Of a stretch of DNA of 51,469 nucleotides, positions 43,902 through 51,469 are shown piece by piece (position 1 is the stretch's first letter; each line of letters begins with the position of its first letter). A program made the position numbers and the translations under genes. The stretch is from assembly GCA_021647765.1 (NCBI GenBank), contig JAKIUD010000017.1, positions 1-51,469 on the forward strand, read 5' to 3'. The DNA comes from Desulfuromusa sp. Lineage in GTDB: Bacteria; Desulfobacterota; Desulfuromonadia; Desulfuromonadales; Geopsychrobacteraceae. The notes beneath the pieces are model-generated. The model ran no database searches. It saw only the letters and a program-made list of their open reading frames with translations, and was not told the origin of the DNA.

Positions 43902-45146
43902 ATGAAACTTTCAAAAGCAATTTTTGTGGTACTTGTACTGGCTGGAACGCTGTTTTTAACAATAAATGCTTGGGCAGCACTTGAAATCCATCCCCGTCTA
44001 ATGGTGGCGGAAGAATATAATGATAATATTTTTCTGGACGATAATAATGAGGAGGAGGATTGGATTACAACAATAGAGCCAGGAATCTCTCTGAATTATG
44101 ACAATCGCTCGCTTGAGGCAACGGTTGACTACTCACTTCGTTATCGTTTTTACAATACTAATAACGACGAAAATCTGGACAAGTTCAGGGATGTTCAACG
44201 GGCTGATGTGACCACATTATTCTTTGCTGGTCGTCCCTTTACCTTAAGCCTTTCTGAGACGATCAGCCGTGAAGCAATTGATCCACGGGATGATAATGAG
44301 TTTAACGATATAGAAAATCGATCGACAGTCTATCATTCCACAGTAACTCCGGAATATCGTTTGCAATTGATGCCAACATTTTCCGTGGTTTTTGGTTATA
44401 CCTACGACCGCTTTGATTATGTCGATTCCAGAGGAAATGATGCAGAAGAGCACGAAGGGCGGATCTCTCTGGTAAAACAATTATCCTCGTCAAGCGAAGT
44501 TTTTGCTCGATATGCCTATGCGGTTCATCAATCTGATGACGATGCTGATGAGTATGATCGGCAGGATTACACCTTGGGCTTGTCGCAACAGTTGGGTTCG
44601 CGAACCACCCTTTCTATCGAAGGTGGTTACTCTGAGGTCGACTATGATTCCGGTTTTGCTACTGATGGAACGAACTGGCTGGTGGATGTTTCCTACCATC
44701 TCTCGGCTCCAGTCACCTTGTCTCTTGGATATTCACAAGACTTTACTACGACACCGGAAGATGGCTTGACTGAGACCGAGGAAGCTAGTTTTGGGGTCGC
44801 GTATGAGAAAGAGTCACTAACCGCATCAACCGAACTCTTCTGGAATAATTCTGATTACGTACGCCTGAACCGTGAAGATGAGGCTTATGGTGTCCGCTTT
44901 GATCTATCTAAACCTTTGGCAAGAGCACTGTCAGTAAATTTTGATGCTGAATACGAGCGGGCTGAATACGATGATATCGTTCTTGATGAAGAGGTTGATC
45001 GCTTTACCGTGGGGGCTTCACTCGATTATGAATATCGCCGCTTTCTCGCTTCTTTAGGCTATCGTTATCGCATTAATGAGTCAGATGTTGATGCCAACGA
45101 TTATACCAATAACATAATTACTGTAAGTGGAACGGTACGATTCTGA
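43902..45146 (+). CDS. Outer-membrane beta-barrel protein of the polysaccharide locus
   Basis: The 414-residue protein has signal peptide MKLSKAIFVVLVLAGTLFLT with cleavage after AWA. Long alternating beta strands follow, rich in Asp, Glu and Tyr (NYDNRSLEATVDYSLRYRFY, SFGVAYEKESL, YEYRRFLASLGYRYRINESD), and it ends in Phe (TVSGTVRF), the outer-membrane barrel signature. It resembles the uncharacterised outer-membrane proteins seen in PEP-CTERM/XrtA polysaccharide clusters. ATG 43902 was preferred over GTG 43884: AAGGA lies 7 bases upstream and the signal then starts cleanly. A repeat element begins at its stop codon. Confidence 0.85.
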   Translation: MKLSKAIFVVLVLAGTLFLTINAWAALEIHPRLMVAEEYNDNIFLDDNNEEEDWITTIEPGISLNYDNRSLEATVDYSLRYRFYNTNNDENLDKFRDVQRADVTTLFFAGRPFTLSLSETISREAIDPRDDNEFNDIENRSTVYHSTVTPEYRLQLMPTFSVVFGYTYDRFDYVDSRGNDAEEHEGRISLVKQLSSSSEVFARYAYAVHQSDDDADEYDRQDYTLGLSQQLGSRTTLSIEGGYSEVDYDSGFATDGTNWLVDVSYHLSAPVTLSLGYSQDFTTTPEDGLTETEEASFGVAYEKESLTASTELFWNNSDYVRLNREDEAYGVRFDLSKPLARALSVNFDAEYERAEYDDIVLDEEVDRFTVGASLDYEYRRFLASLGYRYRINESDVDANDYTNNIITVSGTVRF

Positions 45147-45328
45147 TGGCGCTAGTTTAAGGAACATTGTAGCAAAACCGGAACTGTCCCCGCATGGGGG
45201 CTGTCCCAGGCTTTTCGGTGCAAACCACCGCAGTTCTTCGTGGCTCGTAAACTTCGGGACAGCCCCCGATGGGTCTGGGGACAGTCCCAAGTTTACTGCG
45301 ATACTGCTTAAACTATCGCCATTCGGAA
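45141..45328 (+). repeat. Dispersed terminal-inverted-repeat element, copy C
   Basis: The left end TTCTGATGGCGCTAGTTTAA (45141-) and the right end read backwards, TTCCGAATGGCGATAGTTTA, are terminal inverted repeats. The middle matches copies A and B (GGAACTGTCCCC, CGTGGCTCGTAAACTTCGGG, TCTGGGGACAGTCCC). It starts over the barrel gene's stop codon and ends 33 bp before the ATPase start, where it may affect that gene's expression. Confidence 0.85.
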
Positions 45329-45361
45329 CAGTCCCGTATTTACTTTTATTGTGAGATTTAC

Positions 45362-46504
45362 ATGTATACAGAGTTTTTTGGCCTGAGCGCCAAGCCTTTT
45401 GAGCTTTTACCGAACCCAAAATTCCTTTATTTGAGTAAGGGGCATCGCAAAGCACTGAGTTATCTGCAATATGGGGTTCAGGAGCATGCTGGATTTACCC
45501 TCCTGACCGGCGAAGTCGGATCGGGAAAAACGACCCTGATTCGGGACATCATTAATAAAATCAGCGCAGATGTGACACTGTCGATGATTTTTAATACCCG
45601 GGTTGATGGCCGCCAACTGATTGCTATGATCAATAGTGATTTTGGTTTGCAGACCGAAGGGAAGGACAAGGTTCAGCTGATCACCGAGCTGAATGATTTT
45701 TTACTAGCTGAATGCGCATCCAATCGACGACCGATTATCATTATTGATGAAGCGCAGAATCTTTCCACAGAAGCATTGGAGGAGATCCGGCTACTCTCCA
45801 ATCTTGAAGCAGACAGTTTCAAAATGGTGCAGATTATCCTGGTAGGGCAGCCGGAATTAAAGCAGATTATTGCCAAACCCTCTTTACGCCAGCTGCGGCA
45901 ACGGATCAGCATTAGTTGCCACCTGAACCCTCTCAATCGTGAAGAGTCAGAAGAGTATGTTTATCATCGCCTCGGAACAGTAGGAAGTCGTGATTGTGTC
46001 ACCTTCCTGGATGGTGTATTTGATAAGATTTTTAGTTTTAGTGGTGGAGTCCCGCGCCTGATTAATTTGATCTGTGATTTCCTCCTTTTGTCGGCTTTTG
46101 TTGAGGAGACCCGTAAGGTTGATATGGCGTTGGTGGATGACGCTGTCAGTGAACTTTCCTTTGAAGAATCGGGGCAGCCGTCCCACAGTTTTGAAACACC
46201 AAAAAGTATTTCTAAACCGGTTCAAAATACAACAACTCTGGATGACCGCTTGGCACGTATTGAGGAAAATTATGCAAAACTTAATGCTAATCGTTCTGAA
46301 AAAGAAGCCATTCTCGAACGACTGTCAAGCCAAGGAAGTATCCTTGAATATCTGATTAACCAGCAACAGAATCAGTTCGGTCAATTTGATGATCAGTTGA
46401 AAAAAATCTCCGCGCAAATAGATCGGTTAAGACAAACAATTCTGGTTGATAATAAAAAAACCGGGCACCAAGAATCACTGGGGCTTAAATCTGGAAAAGT
46501 TTAG
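45362..46504 (+). CDS. XrtA-system ATPase (ExeA/GspA-like AAA)
   Basis: The 380-residue protein begins MYTEFFGLSAKPFELLPNP, exactly the start of PEP-CTERM-system ATPases. The Walker A is G50-E-V-G-S-G-K-T57, the Walker B is IIIIDEAQNL, a sensor region has LRQRISISCHLNPL, and a C-terminal coiled coil spans ~285-360. It is thought to power or regulate polysaccharide secretion in XrtA loci, but its exact role is unknown. ATG 45362 is the family start. The frame is open 31 codons further upstream into the repeat element, which cannot be real. The Shine-Dalgarno is weak (GTGAG). Confidence 0.9.
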   Translation: MYTEFFGLSAKPFELLPNPKFLYLSKGHRKALSYLQYGVQEHAGFTLLTGEVGSGKTTLIRDIINKISADVTLSMIFNTRVDGRQLIAMINSDFGLQTEGKDKVQLITELNDFLLAECASNRRPIIIIDEAQNLSTEALEEIRLLSNLEADSFKMVQIILVGQPELKQIIAKPSLRQLRQRISISCHLNPLNREESEEYVYHRLGTVGSRDCVTFLDGVFDKIFSFSGGVPRLINLICDFLLLSAFVEETRKVDMALVDDAVSELSFEESGQPSHSFETPKSISKPVQNTTTLDDRLARIEENYAKLNANRSEKEAILERLSSQGSILEYLINQQQNQFGQFDDQLKKISAQIDRLRQTILVDNKKTGHQESLGLKSGKV

Positions 46505-46505
46505 C

Positions 46506-46703
46506 TGCAGATGAGCGCAGATAGGCGCAGATAAAACCTGAAAACTATTTGACTGGATGAAAATCTGAGAAAATCGGATCTTGGCCAACCCTTAAAATCA
46601 AAAATTTGTTTTGGGTTAGATCTAAACATCAGACCTTATCCTGTTGATCCTGTCAAAAGATTATGGCCTGGGTTTAGATTTGTCAGCGTGTATCAGCGGC
46701 TAG
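46506..46703 (+). repeat. Direct repeat copy 1 flanking the epimerase gene
   Basis: Matches 47712-47899 over most of its length: CCCTTAAAATCAAAA, TCAGACCTTATCCTGT and CCTGTCAAAAGATTAT are shared and in the same order, ending in GTGTATCAGCGGCTA. The start GCAGAT...GCAGAT and ATCCTGT/CCTGTCA motifs recall the widespread GCAGATAAACGCAGAT-type intergenic repeats. It contains no gene. Confidence 0.8.
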
Positions 46704-46758
46704 AGGCATTTCAGGTTTCTTCATTTCTGTCAATAACATAATGTAAGGATAAAACCAC

Positions 46759-47706
46759 ATGAACATACTGGTGACTGGCGGGGGGGGCTTCATCGGTTCC
46801 CACCTGGTTGATTTGTTGCTCGAACATGAACACTTCGTAACGGTTCTCGATAATTTCAGTACCGGAAAATGTTCAAACCTACCCCAAGTCCATTCTCAAC
46901 TGCAGATTATTGAAGGTGATATTCGCAATGCTGATACTGTATCCCAGGCTGCGGACGACTGTGATGCAATTGTTCACCTGGCTGCGGTTGCATCAGTGCA
47001 GGCTTCGGTAGATGATCCAATCGGCACCCATGAAGTCAATCTGATTGGCACTGTTAATCTTCTGGAGGCGGCAAAACAACATTCGATCAAACGGTTTGTC
47101 TTTGCTTCCTCCGCTGCTGTCTATGGTAATACGGAAGTTATGCCGGTTTCTGAAACAACCTCCTTGTCACCTTTAACTCCTTATGCTGCTGATAAGTTGG
47201 CAAGTGAATACTATATTGATTTTTACCGTCGTCAATATGGCTGTTTACCTGCGGTTTTCCGTTTTTTTAATATCTTTGGCTCCAGGCAAGACCCTTCTTC
47301 TCCATACTCTGGTGTGATCAGTATTTTCATGCAACGCGCAATCAATAATCAGCCAATAACCGTCTTCGGCGATGGGGAGCAAAGTCGTGATTTTGTTTAC
47401 GTTGCCGATCTGGTGCAACTCCTTGCTGACGCTGTAGAAAAGAAAAACTCACACCATCTGCCAATGAACGTTGGTAATGGTTCACAGACTAATTTGAATC
47501 AGTTGCTTGATTTGATTCGAGAATTTTCCGAGAACAAATTGGATGTGAGTTATGTAACTGCTCGGCCTGGTGACATAAGGCACTCATTAGCGGATAACAC
47601 TTTTGTACGAAAGATAATGAGTTATCAACCTCAGTATTCCGTTGCAAGTGGATTAAAAATAACTTATGATTGGTATTTAACGCAGAACCGCAAAATCCTG
47701 AACTAA
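46759..47706 (+). CDS. NAD-dependent sugar-nucleotide epimerase (UDP-hexose 4-epimerase-like, TviC/WbpP type)
   Basis: The 315-residue extended SDR has GGGGFIG at residues 7-13, DNFSTGKCSNL (NAD site), HLAAVASVQASVDDP, and catalytic Tyr142-x3-Lys146 in TPYAADK, with SSAAVYGN upstream. It also has FRFFNIFGSRQDPSSPYSGVIS and GDGEQSRDFVYVADLV. This resembles UDP-GlcNAc/GlcNAcA C4 epimerases, but substrate is inferred from the 6-dehydrogenase beside it. AAGGA lies about 9-13 bases before ATG 46759. The gene is bracketed by two direct repeats, a sign it may have been inserted or exchanged as a unit. Confidence 0.88.
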   Translation: MNILVTGGGGFIGSHLVDLLLEHEHFVTVLDNFSTGKCSNLPQVHSQLQIIEGDIRNADTVSQAADDCDAIVHLAAVASVQASVDDPIGTHEVNLIGTVNLLEAAKQHSIKRFVFASSAAVYGNTEVMPVSETTSLSPLTPYAADKLASEYYIDFYRRQYGCLPAVFRFFNIFGSRQDPSSPYSGVISIFMQRAINNQPITVFGDGEQSRDFVYVADLVQLLADAVEKKNSHHLPMNVGNGSQTNLNQLLDLIREFSENKLDVSYVTARPGDIRHSLADNTFVRKIMSYQPQYSVASGLKITYDWYLTQNRKILN

Positions 47707-47711
47707 AAATT

Positions 47712-47899
47712 GCCGCAGATATAGTCTTTAGAATCATTTGACAGGATGCAAATCTGATAAAAGCGGATAATGGTCAGCCCTTAAAATCAAAACTTTTTTG
47801 GTTAGGTCTAAATATCAGACCTTATCCTGTCAGTCCTGTCAAAAGATTATTGCTTGGTTTTATATTTATCAGCGAAAATCTGCGTGTATCAGCGGCTAA
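47712..47899 (+). repeat. Direct repeat copy 2 flanking the epimerase gene
   Basis: Second copy of the repeat at 46506-46703, in the same orientation. It has AAAATCTGC inserted before GTGTATCAGCGGCTA. It ends 23 bp before the dehydrogenase start codon. Confidence 0.8.
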
Positions 47900-47922
47900 A
47901 ATATACTTATTGGAGGTTTACA

Positions 47923-49239
47923 GTGGTATCTATAGAAGAGATTGTTAGAAGAAAAGAAAAAATTGCAGTCGTCGGCCTCGGTTACGTTGGTCTTCCACTG
48001 GCTGCCGCTTTTGGTAAAAAAGTTGATGTTATTGGTTTTGAAATCCATCCGGGAAAGGTCAAAGAACTTGAATCTGGATATGATGCTACCGGTGAATTGA
48101 CCAGGGAAGACCTTGAAAATACCGCTATTGGCTATACGACAAATCCCGCGGATTTGAAGTTGGCTGATTTTATCATCGTCACTGTGCCGACGCCAATCGA
48201 TGAAAATAATAATCCTGATTTGTCTCCAATGGAAAAGGCATCCGAAACAATCGGTCAGAATCTAAAAAAAGGAGCGATCATTGTTTATGAGTCAACAGTT
48301 TATCCTGGAGTGACTGAAGACATCTGTGTCCCTATTCTGGAACAGGAATCGGGTCTGAAATGTGGGATTGATTTTAAGGTGGGATATTCACCGGAGCGGA
48401 TTAATCCTGGTGACAAGGTGCATACCGTTGAAAAAATTATGAAAGTTGTTTCGGGGATGGATGAAGAAACTCTGGAAATAGTTGCACAGGTTTATGAACT
48501 GGTCATTACTGCCGGGGTTCATCGAGCTTCAAGTATTAAGGTTGCTGAAGCAGCCAAAGTTATTGAGAATACCCAGCGCGATTTGAATATTGCTTTAATC
48601 AACGAGCTTGCCTTGATTTTCAATAAACTCGATATTCCGACAATGGATGTTCTGGCGGCTGCCGGAACCAAATGGAACTTTCTCAAATTTACTCCGGGAC
48701 TGGTCGGTGGCCACTGTATCGGCGTCGATCCTTATTACCTCACTCACAAGGCAGAACAGATAGGCTATCTCCCTCAGGTAATTCTTGCCGGTCGTCGGAT
48801 CAACGATGGGATGGGGAAATATGTTGCCGAAAATACCGTGAAACAGATGATCAAGGCTGGCAAGGTGATTAAAGGATCTCGGGTGCTGATTCTTGGTCTG
48901 ACATTCAAAGAAGATGTTCCCGATATCCGCAACACCAAAGTTGTTGATATTGTGGCTGAGTTGAAAGACTACGAAATTGAAGTTTTGATTCATGACCCAT
49001 TAGCGAACCCTGCTGAGGCTCGTCATGAATATGGGGTGGAATTATTTGAGTTGTCCGCAGTGGGTAAAGTTGATGCTGTCATTTATGCGGTGAGTCATAA
49101 AGAATTTGCCGGGATGTCAGCGCAAACCTTTGCCGGATATTGTATGAATGGTCACGGGAAGGGGGTTGTTATGGATGTGAAGAGTGTCCTAAACCGTGAT
49201 GAAATAGAAAAAGCCGGGATGACGTACTGGTCGCTGTAA
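47923..49239 (+). CDS. Nucleotide-sugar 6-dehydrogenase (UDP-GlcNAc/UDP-GalNAc type, TviB/VipA-like)
   Basis: The 438-residue enzyme oxidises a UDP-hexose or HexNAc to the uronic acid with 2 NAD. The Rossmann motif is IAVVGLGYVGLPLAAAFG. SPERINPGDKVHTVEKIMKVVSG follows, then the central KVAEAAKVIENTQRDLNIALINE helix. Catalytic Cys265 sits in LVGGHCIGVDPYYLTHKAE, and GLTFKEDVPDIRNTKV begins the C-terminal domain. These features are of the TviB/VipA group that acts on UDP-GlcNAc. The start is GTG 47923 because GGAGG lies 7-11 bases before it. Earlier in-frame codons fall in the repeat. Confidence 0.9.
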   Translation: MVSIEEIVRRKEKIAVVGLGYVGLPLAAAFGKKVDVIGFEIHPGKVKELESGYDATGELTREDLENTAIGYTTNPADLKLADFIIVTVPTPIDENNNPDLSPMEKASETIGQNLKKGAIIVYESTVYPGVTEDICVPILEQESGLKCGIDFKVGYSPERINPGDKVHTVEKIMKVVSGMDEETLEIVAQVYELVITAGVHRASSIKVAEAAKVIENTQRDLNIALINELALIFNKLDIPTMDVLAAAGTKWNFLKFTPGLVGGHCIGVDPYYLTHKAEQIGYLPQVILAGRRINDGMGKYVAENTVKQMIKAGKVIKGSRVLILGLTFKEDVPDIRNTKVVDIVAELKDYEIEVLIHDPLANPAEARHEYGVELFELSAVGKVDAVIYAVSHKEFAGMSAQTFAGYCMNGHGKGVVMDVKSVLNRDEIEKAGMTYWSL

Positions 49240-49337
49240 AATATAAAATCCCCGTGCCTTCTGTAAGGCAGGTTTCCCCGTGTCTGCCCAGTTTTTGGCA
49301 AACGGGCGACAGTTAAAGGTTGGGTGTTAATGCTTTT

Positions 49338-51332
49338 ATGTGTGGAATAGCTGGAATAGTCAATTTTAATAACCCGCTGAAATCATCCGAGAATATCGTT
49401 TCTCGGATGATTTCCATGCTGGATCATCGTGGTCCGGATGAATCTGGTATTTACGTTGATCGAGATATTTGTCTTGGCCATGCGCGCTTAAGTATTCTCG
49501 GGTTAGAAACCGGGACACAACCGATCAGTAACCACGATGAAAGCTTATGGATTATTTACAATGGTGAGGTTTTTAATTATCTGGAATTGAAAAACGATTT
49601 AGTCAAAAAGGGCTACTGTTTTTCCACTGGAACCGACACTGAGGTCGTTCTTGCAATGTATCAAGAATATGGTGCTGACTGTTTGCATCATTTTAATGGC
49701 CAATTTGCTATTGCAATCTGGGATACCCGTAAAAAGGAGCTCTTTCTCGCCCGTGACCGGGTTGGAATAAGACCTCTTTTTTATACCCAACAAGGAGATA
49801 AGTTTAGTTTTGCTTCTGAAATAAAAGCATTATTTGCTGATCCGGAAATATCGCGATCTATTGATCCCGAGGCACTCAGCCAGATTTTTACTTTTTGGAC
49901 AACACTCACTACCAAAACAGCTTTCAAAAACATTCTGGAGCTTCCCCCCGGCCATTTTATGAGAGTGGGAGAGCATGGAATCTCGACACCTGAAGCCTAC
50001 TGGACAATCCCGTACTTTGCTGCAGACGAATGTTGGACAGGTTCTTTTAGCGATGCTAAGGAAACAATCAAAGAGCTGTTAACCGATGCGGTGCGTTTAC
50101 GTTTACGAGCAGATGTTCCGGTTGGTGCTTATCTGAGTGGCGGACTTGATTCTTCAATAATAACATCCCTTATTGCCAATAACTTCAACAATCACTTGAG
50201 GACTTTTTCCTTAAGTTTTGAAACTGCAAATTTTGATGAATCCATCTATCAGAATGAGATGGTTGATTATCTGAGGACAAATCACAGTGGTATTTGTGTT
50301 TCTGATCAGGATGTAAGAAACAATCTGGCACAAGTGATCTGGCAGTGTGAAAAACCATTGCTACGCACTGGGCCGATACCGTTATTTTCCCTTTCAAAAC
50401 TGGTTCGCGACAGTCATTTCAAAGTTGTTTTGACCGGTGAGGGGGCTGATGAAGTTTTTGGCGGTTATAATATTTTTAAAGAGGCTAAGTTGCGTCAGTT
50501 TTGGGGTCGTCAACCCAATTCAACCTGGCGCCCTTTGCTGCTTGAACGACTCTATCCTTATATCTTTAAAAATTCTTCCCGGGGGCGGATGTTTCTGCAC
50601 AAGTTTTTTTCAGTCGAAGGGAAGGATCTATCCGATCCTTTTTTCTCGCACCAGATTCGTTGGAAAAATAGTGGGAAAAACACCAATTTTTTCTCAGCTG
50701 ATATACAAGCTGAGTTGCAAGATTATGATCCATTTTCGGCATTAAATGACCGTCTGCCGGACTCTTTTAAACAACGTGATTATTTTGCCAAAGCGCAGTT
50801 TCTGGAGATGGATATTTTCCTCTCCAATTACCTCCTCTCCTCACAGGGGGATCGGGTTGGAATGGGAAATTCGATCGAATTACGTGTCCCGTTTCTCGAC
50901 CATCGGTTGATTGAATTTGCGGCAAAACTACCAGCCCATTGGAAAATTAAAGGTTTAAATGAGAAATACATCTTAAAAGAGGCCTTTAAAGGGATCGTCC
51001 CAGAAAATATCCGCCAACGCTCCAAACAACCTTATCGCGCCCCGATCAAAGAATCGTTTCTTGCAGACGAACCGGGGTCATATATACAGGAGTTGCTTGC
51101 TGAAGATTCAATAAAAAATACCGGCTACTTCGATGCTAAAAAAGTCGCCTTCTTATGCAAAAAATTCAGTAAAGATTCAAAGCAAGTAGCGAATGAAACG
51201 CAAAATATGGCGATGGTCGGAATTCTTTCGACTCAACTGTTACATCAGCAATTTATTGAAAACTTTAAGCTGGAAGAGATTGTTCCGGTTGTGCCGGACA
51301 AGATTGTAAGAAAAGAAAAATTTCAAGGATGA
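49338..51332 (+). CDS. asnB: Asparagine synthase (glutamine-hydrolysing)-like amidotransferase
   Basis: The 664-residue protein starts MCGIAGI, so after Met removal Cys2 is the class II glutaminase nucleophile. This fixes the start at ATG 49338 despite a weak Shine-Dalgarno. The glutaminase domain has HRGPDESG, YNGEVFNYLELK and GTDTEVVLAMYQEYG. The synthetase domain has the PP-loop SGGLDSS near residue 267 and LTGEGADEVFGGY. In polysaccharide loci such proteins often amidate uronic acids rather than make free asparagine; both fit. It is the last gene of the locus visible here, 98 bp after the dehydrogenase. Confidence 0.88.
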   Translation: MCGIAGIVNFNNPLKSSENIVSRMISMLDHRGPDESGIYVDRDICLGHARLSILGLETGTQPISNHDESLWIIYNGEVFNYLELKNDLVKKGYCFSTGTDTEVVLAMYQEYGADCLHHFNGQFAIAIWDTRKKELFLARDRVGIRPLFYTQQGDKFSFASEIKALFADPEISRSIDPEALSQIFTFWTTLTTKTAFKNILELPPGHFMRVGEHGISTPEAYWTIPYFAADECWTGSFSDAKETIKELLTDAVRLRLRADVPVGAYLSGGLDSSIITSLIANNFNNHLRTFSLSFETANFDESIYQNEMVDYLRTNHSGICVSDQDVRNNLAQVIWQCEKPLLRTGPIPLFSLSKLVRDSHFKVVLTGEGADEVFGGYNIFKEAKLRQFWGRQPNSTWRPLLLERLYPYIFKNSSRGRMFLHKFFSVEGKDLSDPFFSHQIRWKNSGKNTNFFSADIQAELQDYDPFSALNDRLPDSFKQRDYFAKAQFLEMDIFLSNYLLSSQGDRVGMGNSIELRVPFLDHRLIEFAAKLPAHWKIKGLNEKYILKEAFKGIVPENIRQRSKQPYRAPIKESFLADEPGSYIQELLAEDSIKNTGYFDAKKVAFLCKKFSKDSKQVANETQNMAMVGILSTQLLHQQFIENFKLEEIVPVVPDKIVRKEKFQG

Positions 51333-51366
51333 ATGGGATGAATTTAACAGAGCGTAGCGAAAATCT

Positions 51367-51416
51367 CGGGGGCTTGCCCCCGTGCTGGATAGTGTAGACT
51401 GGGCTTGTCCCAGTCT
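51367..51416. repeat. REP-like paired hairpins with a GTAG tetranucleotide
   Basis: CGGGGG/CCCCCG (51367-51382) and AGACTGGG/CCCAGTCT (51396-51416, loop CTTGT) both carry GGGCTTG loops. GTAG (51394-51397) precedes the second stem, as in REPs mobilised by RAYT transposases. No transposase is visible before the window ends. Confidence 0.6.
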
Positions 51417-51469
51417 GTATTATTCAGGACATGGAACTTCAGAGAAATACGCATCATGTTTTTAGGTTA

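Noticed and set aside
45269..45361. Upstream extension of the ATPase by 31 codons
   Set aside because: The extension is translated repeat-element sequence, whereas the family start is exactly at ATG 45362.
49241..49313. Short hairpin GCCTT/AAGGC and C/G-rich stretch before asnB, considered as a riboswitch
   Set aside because: The conserved blocks of known classes (for example c-di-GMP GEMM) are absent and only a five-pair stem is visible.
3170..51332. CRISPR arrays or prophage genes
   Set aside because: No regularly spaced short repeats and no phage structural, integrase or recombinase genes are visible; the repeats found are dispersed, not arrayed.

Overview
This 51.5-kb window is chromosomal DNA of moderate-to-low GC, most likely from an anaerobic or microaerophilic deltaproteobacterium of the Desulfuromonadales (Geobacter/Desulfuromonas/Pelobacter type). 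The pointers are a monomeric NADP isocitrate dehydrogenase beside malate dehydrogenase and 2-oxoacid:ferredoxin oxidoreductase, a HesB-like selenoprotein, FmdB, a two-ACT threonine ammonia-lyase, a GGDEF response regulator and a PEP-CTERM/XrtA-type exopolysaccharide locus. This assignment is inference from gene content. No database search was run.

Layout. 1-2.9 kb: two minus-strand genes, an acyl-CoA carboxyltransferase cut by the window edge and a YgiQ-type radical SAM protein. 3.1-6.3 kb: a cytochrome bd oxidase operon, DUF4492-cydA-cydB plus a 28-codon CydX-like gene, closed by a bidirectional terminator. 6.3-6.9 kb (minus): a HesB/IscA-like gene whose reading frame contains a UGA at codon 33 followed by a SECIS-like hairpin, and an fmdB-type zinc-ribbon gene. 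7.0-24.7 kb: housekeeping and metabolic genes: crotonase, ilvA, DUF2007, ferredoxin, dcd, a membrane-anchored unknown, pepN, an SDR protein, an EI24/CysZ-like membrane protein, fbp, comEC, a REC-GGDEF protein, hisS and aspS. 24.7-32.2 kb: a LysM lipoprotein, then the TCA-type block icd-mdh-korA-korB, with a 17-bp perfect palindromic operator over the icd promoter. 32.2-35.1 kb: FKBP isomerase, an NFACT/RqcH-like protein and tRNA-Leu(CAG). 35.1-35.5 kb: a decayed toxin-antitoxin pair.

35.6-51.3 kb is an exopolysaccharide locus of the PEP-CTERM/XrtA kind. A PEP-CTERM secreted protein with a sigma-54-like promoter is followed by a TPR lipoprotein (PrsT-type), a polyprenyl-phosphate sugar transferase, a Wza-like export protein, a chain-length determinant, a BY-kinase-type ATPase, an outer-membrane beta-barrel protein and an ExeA-like ATPase. 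Two sugar-nucleotide enzymes (epimerase and 6-dehydrogenase) and an asparagine-synthase-like amidotransferase follow. Together they could make, polymerise, export and amidate a uronic-acid-containing polymer. No exosortase, transport ATPase or Wzx/Wzy is present inside the window.

The window also carries several repeat families. Three copies of a roughly 175-190-bp element with terminal inverted repeats lie at about 17.2, 33.3 and 45.2 kb. A pair of roughly 190-bp direct repeats brackets the epimerase gene. Several REP/MITE-like palindromes are also present, one with the GTAG signature of RAYT-associated REPs. The strongest non-routine signals are the selenoprotein, the unlisted tiny oxidase subunit, the element family, the paired direct repeats, the decayed toxin-antitoxin module and the two regulatory sites (sigma-54 promoter and palindromic operator).
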